Assembly (NCBI RefSeq): GCF_002887735.1
Contig: NZ_PKQP01000013.1
Coordinates: 1-64,000, forward strand
DNA: 64,000 nt
Source of the DNA: Stenotrophomonas bentonitica
Lineage (GTDB): Bacteria > Pseudomonadota > Gammaproteobacteria > Xanthomonadales > Xanthomonadaceae
Reading direction: 5' to 3'
The notes beneath the pieces are model-generated. The model saw only the letters and a program-made list of their open reading frames with translations. It ran no database searches and was not told the origin of the DNA. Each line of letters opens with the position of its first letter. Within the stretch, counting starts at the first letter, position 1. The translations under genes were made by a program, and so were the position numbers. Positions 32,975 to 44,297 of the stretch are shown here, piece by piece.

Positions 32975-33562
32975 ATGGACGTTGTAGAACCGCTGGAGGT
33001 GCTTCGCACGTCCGTACGCCGCCTCACTCTGTTGACTATCGCCCTTGGACTGCTTGTTGCAGCCCTGGCGGTGGCAGTCATCGCATTGTCGATGGCGCCG
33101 CGCGGAACACTCACCGTTGATGAACTCCGTGCCCATCGCGTCGTTGTGCTGGATGACCAAGGCGTAATGCGTGTTGAGGTGGGCCAGGATTCACATGATG
33201 CCGGCCGACGATCGCGCACGGCCGGTGTGTGGCTGTACGACGCCAAAGGCGATGAACGCGGTGGGATGGCAACCCACGAAGATGGCCTGGTAGCTCTTGC
33301 CTTCGATGCCCCGGTGGGGAAGGGCGAGGATCACCTGCGTGATCGCCTGAGCCTGCGCGTGAATGCCGACGGTGCTTCCCAGGTACTGCTTACGGAAAAC
33401 CTGACCCGCGGCATTGTCGGTCTTCTGTCCGACGGTACAGGCAACGGCGGGGTGGAGACGTATCGCTGGGACATGGATGCCAAGCTCATCCACCGCCGTT
33501 ACATCACGTTCGATCAGGACGAGCGGCAGCAGCGCCCGTTGGGTGAGCCGCTGGCGCAATAG
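32975..33562 (+). CDS. Membrane-anchored protein of unknown function (paralogue of the gene at 37848-38354)
   Basis: 195 residues. A membrane helix at about 18-40 is followed by a beta-rich extracytoplasmic domain. It shares with the product of 37848-38354 a pattern: RVVVLDDQGVMRVEVG, then G-V-W-L-Y-D-A-K-G followed by ERGG and a downstream Thr, then short strand repeats (LVALAFDAP, LSLRVNADG, SQVLLTEN, GIVGLLSDG). No enzyme motif is visible. AAGGAG lies ten bases before the ATG. The family appears uncharacterised. Confidence 0.7.
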   Translation: MDVVEPLEVLRTSVRRLTLLTIALGLLVAALAVAVIALSMAPRGTLTVDELRAHRVVVLDDQGVMRVEVGQDSHDAGRRSRTAGVWLYDAKGDERGGMATHEDGLVALAFDAPVGKGEDHLRDRLSLRVNADGASQVLLTENLTRGIVGLLSDGTGNGGVETYRWDMDAKLIHRRYITFDQDERQQRPLGEPLAQ

Positions 33563-33968
33563 GCCGTCATCGCTCATGCCCACGCAGCGCCGCGTGCTCG
33601 ACCGGGATCGAGAGCTGCTGGCTCACCTCGGATCGAGCAGGCGCCGGGCGTCCCCCGGCGCCTGCGTCACGCTATGCGGTCAGCCCGCCTGACCCAACCG
33701 TACCTTCAGCTGATCGATCTCCGCCTTGCTGACGCCGATGGATTTCAAGTAGCCTTCGGCACCGCCGTACTGCTGATGCAGGTCACCAGGAACAGCTCCA
33801 TGTTCTCCGGTGTGGTGCCCGACATGCCGGCCATCTTCCTGCCGATCTACGGGCGGAGCCCCTGCTCTGTACTGTGGAGTGATCCCAGCGATTTAACGCC
33901 ACGGTACGGCCAGGTGCGCACACTGGTCCGGTCTGCACTGTCCCTCATGCACCGCAACCGGAGATCCC
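33563..33968. other. 406-base region holding only a gene remnant
   Basis: Between the unknown membrane protein and the AcuI-type reductase. It contains the phosphatase remnant (33680-33850) and, right of it, the promoter region of the reductase; I see nothing else. Confidence 0.5.
33680..33850 (-). pseudogene. C-terminal remnant of a tyrosine phosphatase-like gene, frameshifted
   Basis: On the minus strand one frame reads KMAGMSGTTPENMELFLV and the next frame continues LHQQYGGAEGYLKSIGVSKAE and IDQLKVRLGQAG before a stop at 33680-33682. Joined across a one-base shift near 33788, this is the typical end of a PTP of the Y_phosphatase3 type (fxxYGSxxxYLxxxG). The upstream part with the HCxxGKDR active site is not present in the window, so only a decayed tail remains. 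Confidence 0.6.
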
Positions 33969-34955
33969 ATGACCTTCAACGCCCTCCTTGCCACCAAGAC
34001 CGGCGATGCCATCAGCGCCGGTGTCGTCCAGCTGACCGAGCAGGACCTGATGCCCGGCGACGTCACCGTGGCCGTGGAGTACTCCACGGTGAACTACAAG
34101 GATGCCCTCGCGCTGAGCGGTCGCTCACCGGTGATCCGTACCTTCCCGTTGATCCCCGGTATCGATCTGGCCGGTGTGGTCGAGACCTCCAGCCATCCCG
34201 GTTACACCGCTGGTGACCGTGTGCTGGTCAACGGTTGGGGGTTGAGCCAGACCCACCACGGCGGCTATGCGCAGAAGGCACGCGTGCCCGGCGAGTGGCT
34301 GGTGAAGATCCCCGAGGCGTTCACCAGCCGCGATGCGATGGCAATCGGTACGGCCGGCTACACCGCGATGCTGTCGGTGCTGGCGCTGGAGCATGGCGGT
34401 GTATCACCGGACCAGGGGGACATCCTGGTGACCGGTGCCAACGGCGGTGCCGGCTCCATCGCCATCGCGCTGCTGTCCACGCTTGGCTATCGAGTGGTGG
34501 CATCGACCGGCCGGCTGGAGGAGTCCGCGTATCTCAAGGCGCTGGGTGCGGCCGAGATCATCGATCGGGCGACCTTGTCCGCGCCAGGTGCACCGATCGC
34601 CAAGGAACGCTGGGCCGGTGCGATCGACGCGGTGGGCAGCCACACGTTGGCCAATGTGCTGGCGCAGACGCGCTATCGTGGCGTGGTGGCGGCCTTCGGA
34701 TTGGCCCAAGGTGCGGATCTGCCGGGTTCGGTGCTGCCTTTCATCCTGCGCAACGTGACGCTCGCCGGCATCGACTCGGTCAACGCGCCTTACGCCGCGC
34801 GCGAGCAGGCCTGGACGCGCCTGGCTACCGATCTGGACCTGGGCAAGCTGGCGCGCACCACGCAGATGATCGGGCTGGCCGAGGTGCCGGCGCTGGCCGA
34901 CCAGGTGCTGCAGGGGCGTGTACAGGGCCGCACTGTGGTCGACGTCAACGCGTGA
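33969..34955 (+). CDS. acuI: YhdH/AcuI-type quinone oxidoreductase (acryloyl-CoA reductase-like MDR)
   Basis: 328 residues, zinc-free medium-chain reductase. Catalytic-domain start (VEYSTVNYKDALALSG), NADPH-binding GANGGAGSIAIALL and AAEIIDR, and the YhdH-specific VFGLAQG-like and NAPYAAREQAW regions. AcuI enzymes reduce acryloyl-CoA to propionyl-CoA with NADPH, which detoxifies acrylate. GGAG stands five bases before the ATG. Neighbours do not suggest a pathway. Confidence 0.85.
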   Translation: MTFNALLATKTGDAISAGVVQLTEQDLMPGDVTVAVEYSTVNYKDALALSGRSPVIRTFPLIPGIDLAGVVETSSHPGYTAGDRVLVNGWGLSQTHHGGYAQKARVPGEWLVKIPEAFTSRDAMAIGTAGYTAMLSVLALEHGGVSPDQGDILVTGANGGAGSIAIALLSTLGYRVVASTGRLEESAYLKALGAAEIIDRATLSAPGAPIAKERWAGAIDAVGSHTLANVLAQTRYRGVVAAFGLAQGADLPGSVLPFILRNVTLAGIDSVNAPYAAREQAWTRLATDLDLGKLARTTQMIGLAEVPALADQVLQGRVQGRTVVDVNA

Positions 34956-34968
34956 TCCTGTCGCGGCA

Positions 34969-36276
34969 CTAAGCCGGGTGGGGGCCAGGCAGCTGCTTGA
35001 CCAGCTGTTCGGCCATGGCCTTGTAGATCGGCACGCGGCACACCAGGCCGGAGACGCCGCGCGCGATCAGCACGGTGGCCAGAATGGGCAGCAGCATATC
35101 GCTGCTGTCGGTCAGCTCCAGCGAGATGACCGCCGAGGTCAACGGTGCCTGGGTGACGCCGGTCAGGTAGGCACACATCCCCAGCAGCACGAAGATGCGT
35201 TCATCGACCGAAGGCATGAGGGCGGCGAGGTTGTGGCCGAGCCCGGCGCCGACGGCCAGGGCGGGCGAGAACAGGCCGCCGGGAATACCGGCGACGTAGG
35301 AGACCAGATTGGCGACCAGCTTCATCAGGCCGAACTCGTGACCCACCGAGGGCGCTCCCTGCACCAGTCCCTTGGCCTGCTCGTAGCCGGTGCCGAAGGC
35401 CCCTGCGCCAAAGGCGGCGCCCAGCAGCACCAGGGCGAGCCCGCACAGCGCCGCCAGCAGGACCGGATGGCGCTGGCGCAGCGTGCCCAGCCAGCGTGGT
35501 CTGCCTTCCATGGTCAGCAGCACGGCTTTGGCGAACAGGCCGCCAAGCAGTCCCGCGACGGTGCCGCACAGCACGATCGCCAGCCAGGCCTGCCCCAGCG
35601 GCAACGTGGCAGTCACCTTGCCGAAGTACGTGTAGTTGCCGAGCAGGCCCAGCGACACCACGCCACCCACGATGACCGCGGTGAGCAGCGTGCCGGAGAA
35701 GCGGTGCTCGAAGCGGCCGCTGAGTTCTTCGATGGCAAACACGATGCCCGCCAGCGGGGTATTGAAGGCCGCCGCGATGCCGGCTGCGCCACCGGCGAGC
35801 AGAAAGTGGGACAGCTCTTTCGGATCGCGGAACCCGAACCATCGCCCGAACATGTACATCACGCTGGCACCGACGTGCACGGTAGGGCCCTCCCGGCCGA
35901 CCGAGGCGCCCCCGAGCAACGACAGCGTGGTCAAGGCGAGTTTGCCGGCCGATACGCCCAGCGAGAGATTGTCACGCCGGAACGTGGGCGTCGGGATCTC
36001 CAGGGCCGCGATCACCTGCGGAATGCCGCTGCCGCGGGTGGGCTTGAGCGCACCACTGGTCAGCCATGCCAACAACGCGAACACCGTTGGGGTGAGCAGC
36101 AGCGCCCACCAGATCGACTGGGCGATGATCGACTGGAAGACCCGGAAGGCCGCATCGCTGGCCTTGGCAAACACGATCGCGACCAGGGCGACAGCCACGG
36201 CACCGCCCCACAGGGCCGCACGGCGCTTCCACGCATCCCTGGACAGGAGAGGGCGTTGAGGGTCTGGCGAGGTCAT
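34969..36276 (-). CDS. clcA: ClC-type chloride/proton antiporter
   Basis: 435 residues with the ClC fold. Selectivity-filter motifs GSGIP, GREGPTV (external gating glutamate) and GIPGGLFSP are present; the second glutamate required for proton coupling in E. coli ClcA is present in FAIEE. It should therefore be an antiporter, not a channel. In enteric bacteria ClcA supports extreme acid resistance by compensating charge from amino acid decarboxylation; the adi genes lie 22 kb away in this window. Convergent with acuI, 13 bases apart. Confidence 0.92.
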   Translation of the reverse strand: MTSPDPQRPLLSRDAWKRRAALWGGAVAVALVAIVFAKASDAAFRVFQSIIAQSIWWALLLTPTVFALLAWLTSGALKPTRGSGIPQVIAALEIPTPTFRRDNLSLGVSAGKLALTTLSLLGGASVGREGPTVHVGASVMYMFGRWFGFRDPKELSHFLLAGGAAGIAAAFNTPLAGIVFAIEELSGRFEHRFSGTLLTAVIVGGVVSLGLLGNYTYFGKVTATLPLGQAWLAIVLCGTVAGLLGGLFAKAVLLTMEGRPRWLGTLRQRHPVLLAALCGLALVLLGAAFGAGAFGTGYEQAKGLVQGAPSVGHEFGLMKLVANLVSYVAGIPGGLFSPALAVGAGLGHNLAALMPSVDERIFVLLGMCAYLTGVTQAPLTSAVISLELTDSSDMLLPILATVLIARGVSGLVCRVPIYKAMAEQLVKQLPGPHPA

Positions 36277-36623
36277 GGGGCGAATTATCCCACGGTGATT
36301 CGCCGGTCCTCTTCACCGAATCTGTCGGTTTGCGCTTTCAAGCGCGGGTGCCCGCGCAGGCACGCTGCGGGTTTACGTGCCGCGAGTGTCCGCGCGATCC
36401 TGTGGATCCGGGCGAATTTCAGCGGTGTCTGGCGTACCGATGAGGTGGCGCGCGTTGCGTGCATGAGTCGCTCGAGCTTCCATGCCCATTTCAAGGCGGT
36501 CACGGCGATGAGCCCGCTGGACTTCCGCCCGGTGGTTGCGCGATGACATCGGGAGGAGCTGCGGGACACCGTGGTGTGGCCGCACTCCCATGATGCCCGC
36601 GATGTAAGCGGAGGTGCCGCCGG
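36277..36623. other. 347-base region with only a gene remnant
   Basis: Between clcA and the small lysine-rich gene. Contains the clcA promoter region on the left and the AraC remnant; nothing else recognised. Confidence 0.45.
36379..36546 (+). pseudogene. Remnant of an AraC-family regulator C-terminus
   Basis: In one plus-strand frame: AILWIRANFSGVWRTDEVAR then VACMSRSSFHAHFKAVTAMS and PLDFRPVVAR-stop. This is the first AraC HTH and the linker (MSRSSFHxHFKAVTxMSPL is a hallmark of the AraC_N-type subgroup), but the second HTH is missing and no intact N-terminal half exists upstream, where clcA lies on the other strand. A decayed fragment. Confidence 0.65.
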
Positions 36624-36740
36624 TCAGACCGGGGCGAAACCGCGGGTGGTCTTCTTTTCGTTCTTTTCCGCCTTCTTTTCCTTGGCGGTCTTGGCAGGTT
36701 TCTTCTTCTGCTCTTTCTGTTTGTTCAGGCCTTTGGCCAT
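36624..36740 (-). CDS. Small lysine-rich protein (38 residues)
   Basis: ATG at 36740 follows GGAGAG by seven bases and opens a frame starting MAKGLNKQKEQKKKPAK and ending TTRGFAPV. Fifteen of the 38 residues are lysine. Codon choice and the good ribosome site argue for a real gene. I believe similar short, highly basic MAKGxNKQKExKKKPAK proteins occur in other gammaproteobacteria, but function is unknown; RNA or ribosome binding is only a guess from charge. Confidence 0.7.
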   Translation of the reverse strand: MAKGLNKQKEQKKKPAKTAKEKKAEKNEKKTTRGFAPV

Positions 36741-36849
36741 GGCGACGCTCTCCAGGTGGGTTGCAACGGAGGCGAGCATGGCACATCCGGTGTCGGCCGG
36801 CGCATCGGCGTGCGATGGGTGCGCTGAAGTGAATCCGGGGTGCGCCCGT

Positions 36850-36972
36850 TCATGGCGCAGGGATATCCCGATAAACCGCCTCGCTGCTCAGCACCTTCAG
36901 TCCATCCGGACCACTGTGCAGCCGCCGCTGCTCACCGACCGCCTGCTGCGATTGCAGGCGATAGCCGCTCAT
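36850..36972 (-). CDS. Small ORF (40 residues) overlapping the yggS stop
   Basis: The ATG at 36972 overlaps the stop of yggS by four bases (ATGA) and the frame runs 40 codons to a TGA (36850-36852): MSGYRLQSQQAVGEQRRL, then a stretch ending EAVYRDIPAP. The overlap suggests translational coupling, but there is no separate ribosome site and I do not recognise the product. It could also be chance. Confidence 0.45.
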   Translation of the reverse strand: MSGYRLQSQQAVGEQRRLHSGPDGLKVLSSEAVYRDIPAP

Positions 36973-37736
36973 GTCGGGGTCGGCCAGTAAACACTGTCCG
37001 GCGTCGAACGCGCGCCGAAGATGGCCTGGCCCACGCGCACCACGGTCGCGCCTTCTTCGATGGCGATCTCGACATCACCTGACATGCCCATGGAGAGCTC
37101 CTCCAGGCTGATGCCCGTCGGCAGGGTGGGGCGCAGCCGGTCGCGCAGTTCGCGCAGGCGCGCAAAGCACGGGCGCACCTGTTCCGGATCCGGGGAGAAC
37201 ACCGCCAGGGTCATCAACCCGCGCACATGCAGATTCGGAAACGCTGGCAACTGCTGCACGAAGTCGGCGACCTCGATCGGGTCCAGGCCGTACTTGCTGT
37301 CTTCGCCCGAGGTGTTGACCTGCACGAACACATCCAGCGTGCGCTGCTCCAGTTCCAGCCGCTGATCCAGCGCCTGTGCCACGCGCAGGCTGTCCAGCGC
37401 CTGGAACTCGCTGGCGAAGCGTGCGACGTCACGTGCCTTGTTGGTCTGCAGGTGGCCGATCACCGACCAGCGCAGGCCGGGCAGGTCGGCCATCGCCGCC
37501 GCCTTGCGCTGGGCTTCCTGCACCTTGTTCTCGCCCAGCTCATGGCAGCCGGCCTCCCACGCCAGGCGCAGGCGGGCCTCATCGACGGTCTTGCTGACCG
37601 GCAGCAGGCGCACGCCGGCCGGGTCGCGGCCGGCCAGTGCGCAGGCGCGGGCGATGCGTTCGCGGACCATCGCCAGGTTGTGGCGGATCTCGTCGACAGT
37701 GGTGGCCTGGGGCCAGGTGGGGGCAGCGATGGGCAT
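36969..37736 (-). CDS. yggS: YggS/PROSC-type PLP homeostasis protein
   Basis: 255 residues, fold-type III PLP-binding barrel. The PLP lysine is in LLPVSKT (near residue 49); HELGENKVQEAQ, WSVIGHLQTNKA, VFVQVNTSGEDSKYGLD, GLMTLA and LSMGMSGDVEIAIEEGATVVRVGQAIFG are the conserved family blocks. YggS-type proteins buffer free PLP and affect vitamin B6 and amino acid balance rather than catalysing a known reaction. Often next to proC or pil genes, but not here. Confidence 0.93.
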   Translation of the reverse strand: MPIAAPTWPQATTVDEIRHNLAMVRERIARACALAGRDPAGVRLLPVSKTVDEARLRLAWEAGCHELGENKVQEAQRKAAAMADLPGLRWSVIGHLQTNKARDVARFASEFQALDSLRVAQALDQRLELEQRTLDVFVQVNTSGEDSKYGLDPIEVADFVQQLPAFPNLHVRGLMTLAVFSPDPEQVRPCFARLRELRDRLRPTLPTGISLEELSMGMSGDVEIAIEEGATVVRVGQAIFGARSTPDSVYWPTPT

Positions 37737-37847
37737 GGGGAGCTCCGGAAGCGGGGACGGCTGCGGCGCGTCGGCGCGCCAGCAGGGCGGTCCCGTAACA
37801 ACGGACAGGTTGTCATAGCGCTACCCGAAAATCACCGCCCGCCGATG

Positions 37848-38354
37848 TCAGGGCGCGGCGGCGGCGTTCGGGCTGACGTAGTGCGTCTGTTCGTCGTCGT
37901 TGAGGAAGATCAGTTCCGGTTTGCCCTGCCAGGAGGTCAGCATCGCGCCGGTGCTGTTCTGGTGTTTGACGACCAGGGTGGCGCCGCGATCCGGGTTGGC
38001 GGTGACCTTGAATACCTCGGTGGTGCCGGTGGCATCGTCCAAGGTGAGGATGGCCTCGTCGCCGACATCGGCGGTGCCGTAGCCGCCACGCTCGGAGCCA
38101 TCGGCGCCCAGCAGGATCAGGCCTGACAGCGGTGACGCACGCGGCCCCTGGGTGATGCCCTTGGTGAGCGGATCGGGGACGGGGGCGCCGAGAATCACCC
38201 GCGCCTGGCCACTGGCATCGCGGATCACCACGCCACGGGCGGTGATGACACGCTCCTCGGACTGGCTCTGGTGCAGGCGCAGCGCGGTCCAACCGGAAAC
38301 GATCAGGGCGAGGCTGGAAACGACCAGCGTGGTGACGGTCAGCGCGCGCGACAT
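37848..38354 (-). CDS. Membrane-anchored protein of unknown function (paralogue of the gene at 32975-33562)
   Basis: 168 residues. N-terminal membrane helix (LTVTTLVVSSLALIVSGWTAL) then a beta-rich extracytoplasmic part: GVVIRDASGQARVILGAPVP, GLILLGADGSERGGYGT, EAILTLDD, GATLVVKHQN. The same RV-(V/I)-x-G and G-x-ERGG-x-x-T pattern is found in the product of 32975-33562. GGAG lies seven bases before the ATG. No known domain recognised. Confidence 0.72.
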   Translation of the reverse strand: MSRALTVTTLVVSSLALIVSGWTALRLHQSQSEERVITARGVVIRDASGQARVILGAPVPDPLTKGITQGPRASPLSGLILLGADGSERGGYGTADVGDEAILTLDDATGTTEVFKVTANPDRGATLVVKHQNSTGAMLTSWQGKPELIFLNDDEQTHYVSPNAAAAP

Positions 38355-38465
38355 GGGGTTCTCCGGATCCTTGGAAGGCTGCGACCATACCGGATACGCC
38401 CTTCACGGCACCAGTCGGAAAAGTCTGGAATTGCATTCAGGGCGTGAGGTCGGCCGCGGGAGGGC

Positions 38466-41563
<3,098 letters not shown>

Positions 41564-41567
<4 letters not shown>

Positions 41568-42979
41568 GCGAACCAGCCGTGCAGCATGAACGGCCCGCTG
41601 CGTGCATCGGCGGCGGTATACGCCCACCCGCGTTGGCCCTGCGTGGTTTCCACCACGTAATAGTCGCGGCGGATGTCCCCGGCATCCCACCACCCCGATT
41701 CGATCCGTTCCGGTCCGGACAGGATGCGCAGGTGGGGATCCTGCAGCGCCTGCGGCTGGGCCAGCAACCAGCCCGGGCGCATCGGCAGCGGCGGCGGCGG
41801 TGCTTTGGGGGCGCCCTTGGCATCGCCGGTCGCGCGTTCGGGCCGATGGTCGGCGCGCAGCCCCAGCCCCTGCACGGCGTCATCGCCGAGCCGGGCACGC
41901 AGGCGTTCGCGCAACTGCTCCCACGGCATCGCCTGCTGCGGGCGCGGGTCGAACAGATCGCGTGCGGCCGGCACGAACGGCGGCAGCTGCTCGGCCTGCA
42001 GGCGCAGGCCACGGCTGCCGGCGGGCAACTGCAGATGATCGACGCGGTTGCGGGCCAGTTCGAACAGCATTGCCGGTTCGCGTTCGGGGGCGAGCAGGCC
42101 GATCGAGAGGCGCGTATCGGGGTGGTTTTCGTGTTCGAACCACAGATCGAACTGCAGCACGCCGCCATCGCGCGAGCACAGGAACGCGGCCAGGTCGGCG
42201 GTCAGGCGCCGCAGCGGGAACAGCATCGCCTGGGTGGACTCGACCTCGTACTCGAACTCGATGCGCGCATCGAAGCGGTCCGGTGGCTGGAAATAGCGCA
42301 GCGGTGGCGTGCTGATGCCGCGCAGTGCATCCAGATGCGCCAATACCTGCGGCGGGAAGCGCCGGGCCAGGCTCTCGCGCGGCAGGCCGAACGTGGCGCC
42401 CAGCGTGCGCAGGCCCGAGCGCGCGAGCACCGTGACCGCCTCGGCCGGCAACCCGCTGCGTTCGATCGGCACCTGGGCCAGCGCCGCGTCCAGCTGGGGT
42501 GCAGCCACGCCGAGCCGCCCATGCACGCGGGCCAGCACGCTGGCGGCATGCGGATTCGGTGCGGCCACCAGCCGATGCCGGAAACCCAGTTCGGTCAGGC
42601 CACGGGTGAGCCGCTGCTCGACCTTCGGCCAATCACCGAACAGCGCGCGGCTGGCCCGGATTTCCAGCGCCATCGCATGCGGGAAATCCAGGCTGACCTG
42701 TGAGCTGATGCCGTACAGCCAGCTGGCCAGCAGGTGGCGGGTGGCCTGCTCGGCGCGTGGGTCGTACTCCACGGTGAGCACGTCGCGGGTCAGCACCTGG
42801 GCGGCCGAGAGCAGCATGCCGCGGCGCAGCCCGCGCTGCCGGGCCGAGGGGCTGACCGCGTGCAGCACGCGCCGCTGCGCCGGGCCGGTGACCAGCACCA
42901 GCGGCGCGTCCGGATCGGGTTGCTGGCGCAGGGCGGCATCCAGCGCCAGGTGCGGCAGCAGCAGGCAGGCCCAATCCAC
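41564..42979 (-). CDS. imuB: ImuB, Y-family polymerase-like mutagenesis factor
   Basis: 471 residues. Resembles Y-family polymerases (finger and little-finger regions) but the acidic residues needed for catalysis are not in place at the N-terminus ([16 protein letters not shown]), as is usual for ImuB, which acts as a scaffold linking DnaE2, ImuA and the beta clamp. Start is GTG at 42979, nine bases after the imuA stop. Stop overlaps dnaE2 by four bases. Confidence 0.92.
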
Positions 42980-42988
42980 GGCGGCGGC

Positions 42989-43606
42989 TCAATGGGCCAC
43001 GGCCAGCGGCAGCGGCTGTACCGGTGCCAGCCCGCCACGGCACTTGAGCACCCGCACCTGGCCATCGTCGAGCTGCAGGCGCAGCGCGGCCGGGGAGGGA
43101 TTGCGCGCATGCCGGGCATCGCGGAAGGAAAAGCCCAGGCACTGGCCGGTTTCAGCGGCCACCTGCAGCCGGCGCAGCGCGCGGTCATCGGCCTGCTGCG
43201 GCCAGCACAGCACTGCCGCGCAGGCAGCCGAGCGCAGGCATTGTTCGGCCGCCCACAACGCATCGCGCGGGCTGGCCTGGACCACCTGCACCTGGCTCAG
43301 TGCCAGCCCGGCGCGTGCCCAGGCCGGGGCATGCGGCAGGTGCGGCGGGGCGATCAGCACCACGGTCTGCTGTTGCTGGCTCAACCGCGCCAGGGTCGGC
43401 CAGACCAGCGCCAGCTCACCGACCCCGGGCGAGGCCAGCAGCACTTCCGACAGGGCCGAGGGCGGCCAGCCACCACCGGGCAGGCGGGCATCCAGTGCCG
43501 GGTGGCCGGTCGGGTGCGGCGCTACCTCGGGGAACGCCGTACGTGGCTGCCCCCGCCAGACCCGGCGGGTTTCCAGCAGCCGGTCCAGGGCCAGCACGGC
43601 GCCCAT
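42989..43606 (-). CDS. imuA: ImuA, RecA-like mutagenesis factor (SulA-related)
   Basis: 205 residues. RecA/SulA-like core: ALDARLPGGGWPPSALSEVLLASPGVGELALVWPTLARLSQ in place of an ordinary Walker A, then QTVVLIAPP and AAVLCWPQQ strands. ATG at 43606 follows GGGAGG by seven bases; the longer frame up to 43720 would run through the promoter and is rejected. First gene of the imuA-imuB-dnaE2 operon, behind a LexA box. Confidence 0.9.
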   Translation of the reverse strand: MGAVLALDRLLETRRVWRGQPRTAFPEVAPHPTGHPALDARLPGGGWPPSALSEVLLASPGVGELALVWPTLARLSQQQQTVVLIAPPHLPHAPAWARAGLALSQVQVVQASPRDALWAAEQCLRSAACAAVLCWPQQADDRALRRLQVAAETGQCLGFSFRDARHARNPSPAALRLQLDDGQVRVLKCRGGLAPVQPLPLAVAH

Positions 43607-43720
43607 CAGCGGGCCTCCCGGCAGGGCTGGAGCAGGCGGAAACGGGCGGGAAACAAGGGCATGGCGGCGAGTATCGGCAGCACGCGTGTCAAAGGCTGAG
43701 ACCGACAATCCTACCCGCAA

Positions 43721-43736
43721 TTAGTAAAAATGCTAA
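43721..43736 (-). promoter_or_regulatory. LexA (SOS) box of the imuA-imuB-dnaE2 operon
   Basis: TTAGTAAAAATGCTAA matches the TTAGTA-N4-TACTAA-type LexA operator described for xanthomonads at 11 of 12 arm positions. On the minus strand it overlaps a -35 region, with TAGGAT (43707-43712) 18 bases downstream as a -10, about 100 bases before the imuA start. Confidence 0.85.
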
Positions 43737-43862
43737 CGAATTCGACGGCCGGATTCCGAAGCGGTTGAGGGTGATGAATGCTTCAGCGAGAGCCTCCGCG
43801 CATGGCGTGGATCTACACGGGATGGGGGCTGGGCGCCCTCTCGATGCACACCGAGCGGGGTC

Positions 43863-44297
43863 TTAGCGCCCCTGCGGATCAGGCCGGTGGTGCACGTACT
43901 CGACCACGGTGCCGTCCGGATGCACGGCGTTGAAGGCTGCGCCGGTCGGCACGACCTGCAGCGGGAAGATGATCTCCGCCCCGGCCGCCACCAGCCGCTC
44001 GTAGTACGGCTGCACGTCATCCACCAGCAGCGTGCCGGTGGTGGAAGTGAACGGGGCCAGCTTGTCCGGCGCGCCTTCGATCAGCAGGAACGCCCCGACC
44101 ATCGCCAGGCGCAGGCCGGCCTCGGGGAACGGAAAGCCCGCATCGGCCACCACCCCCTGCAACTGCTCGTAGAACGCCACCCGCGCTTCCAGTTCGCCTG
44201 GGCCGACGAACACCCGGATCAGCACCCGCGGGCTGCGTTGCCGGGAGGTGTCGTTGCGGTCGCGCCAGAGTTGATCGAAGTGGCGGTGTGGGGGCAT
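43863..44297 (-). CDS. VOC-superfamily protein
   Basis: 144 residues with VOC topology: RVFVGPGELEARVAFYEQL, RLAMVGAFLLIEG, TGTLLVDDVQPYYERLVAAGAEI, AAFNAVHPDGTVVEYVHHR, the last carrying a possible metal-binding glutamate. GGAG precedes the ATG by seven bases. Its first 79 bases overlap the end of the MFS gene in another frame, so the two are tightly linked. Substrate unknown. Confidence 0.8.
   Translation of the reverse strand: MPPHRHFDQLWRDRNDTSRQRSPRVLIRVFVGPGELEARVAFYEQLQGVVADAGFPFPEAGLRLAMVGAFLLIEGAPDKLAPFTSTTGTLLVDDVQPYYERLVAAGAEIIFPLQVVPTGAAFNAVHPDGTVVEYVHHRPDPQGR

Noticed and set aside
43607..43720. N-terminal extension of ImuA up to 43720
   Set aside because: It would translate through the promoter next to the LexA box, while ATG at 43606 has a near-perfect ribosome site.
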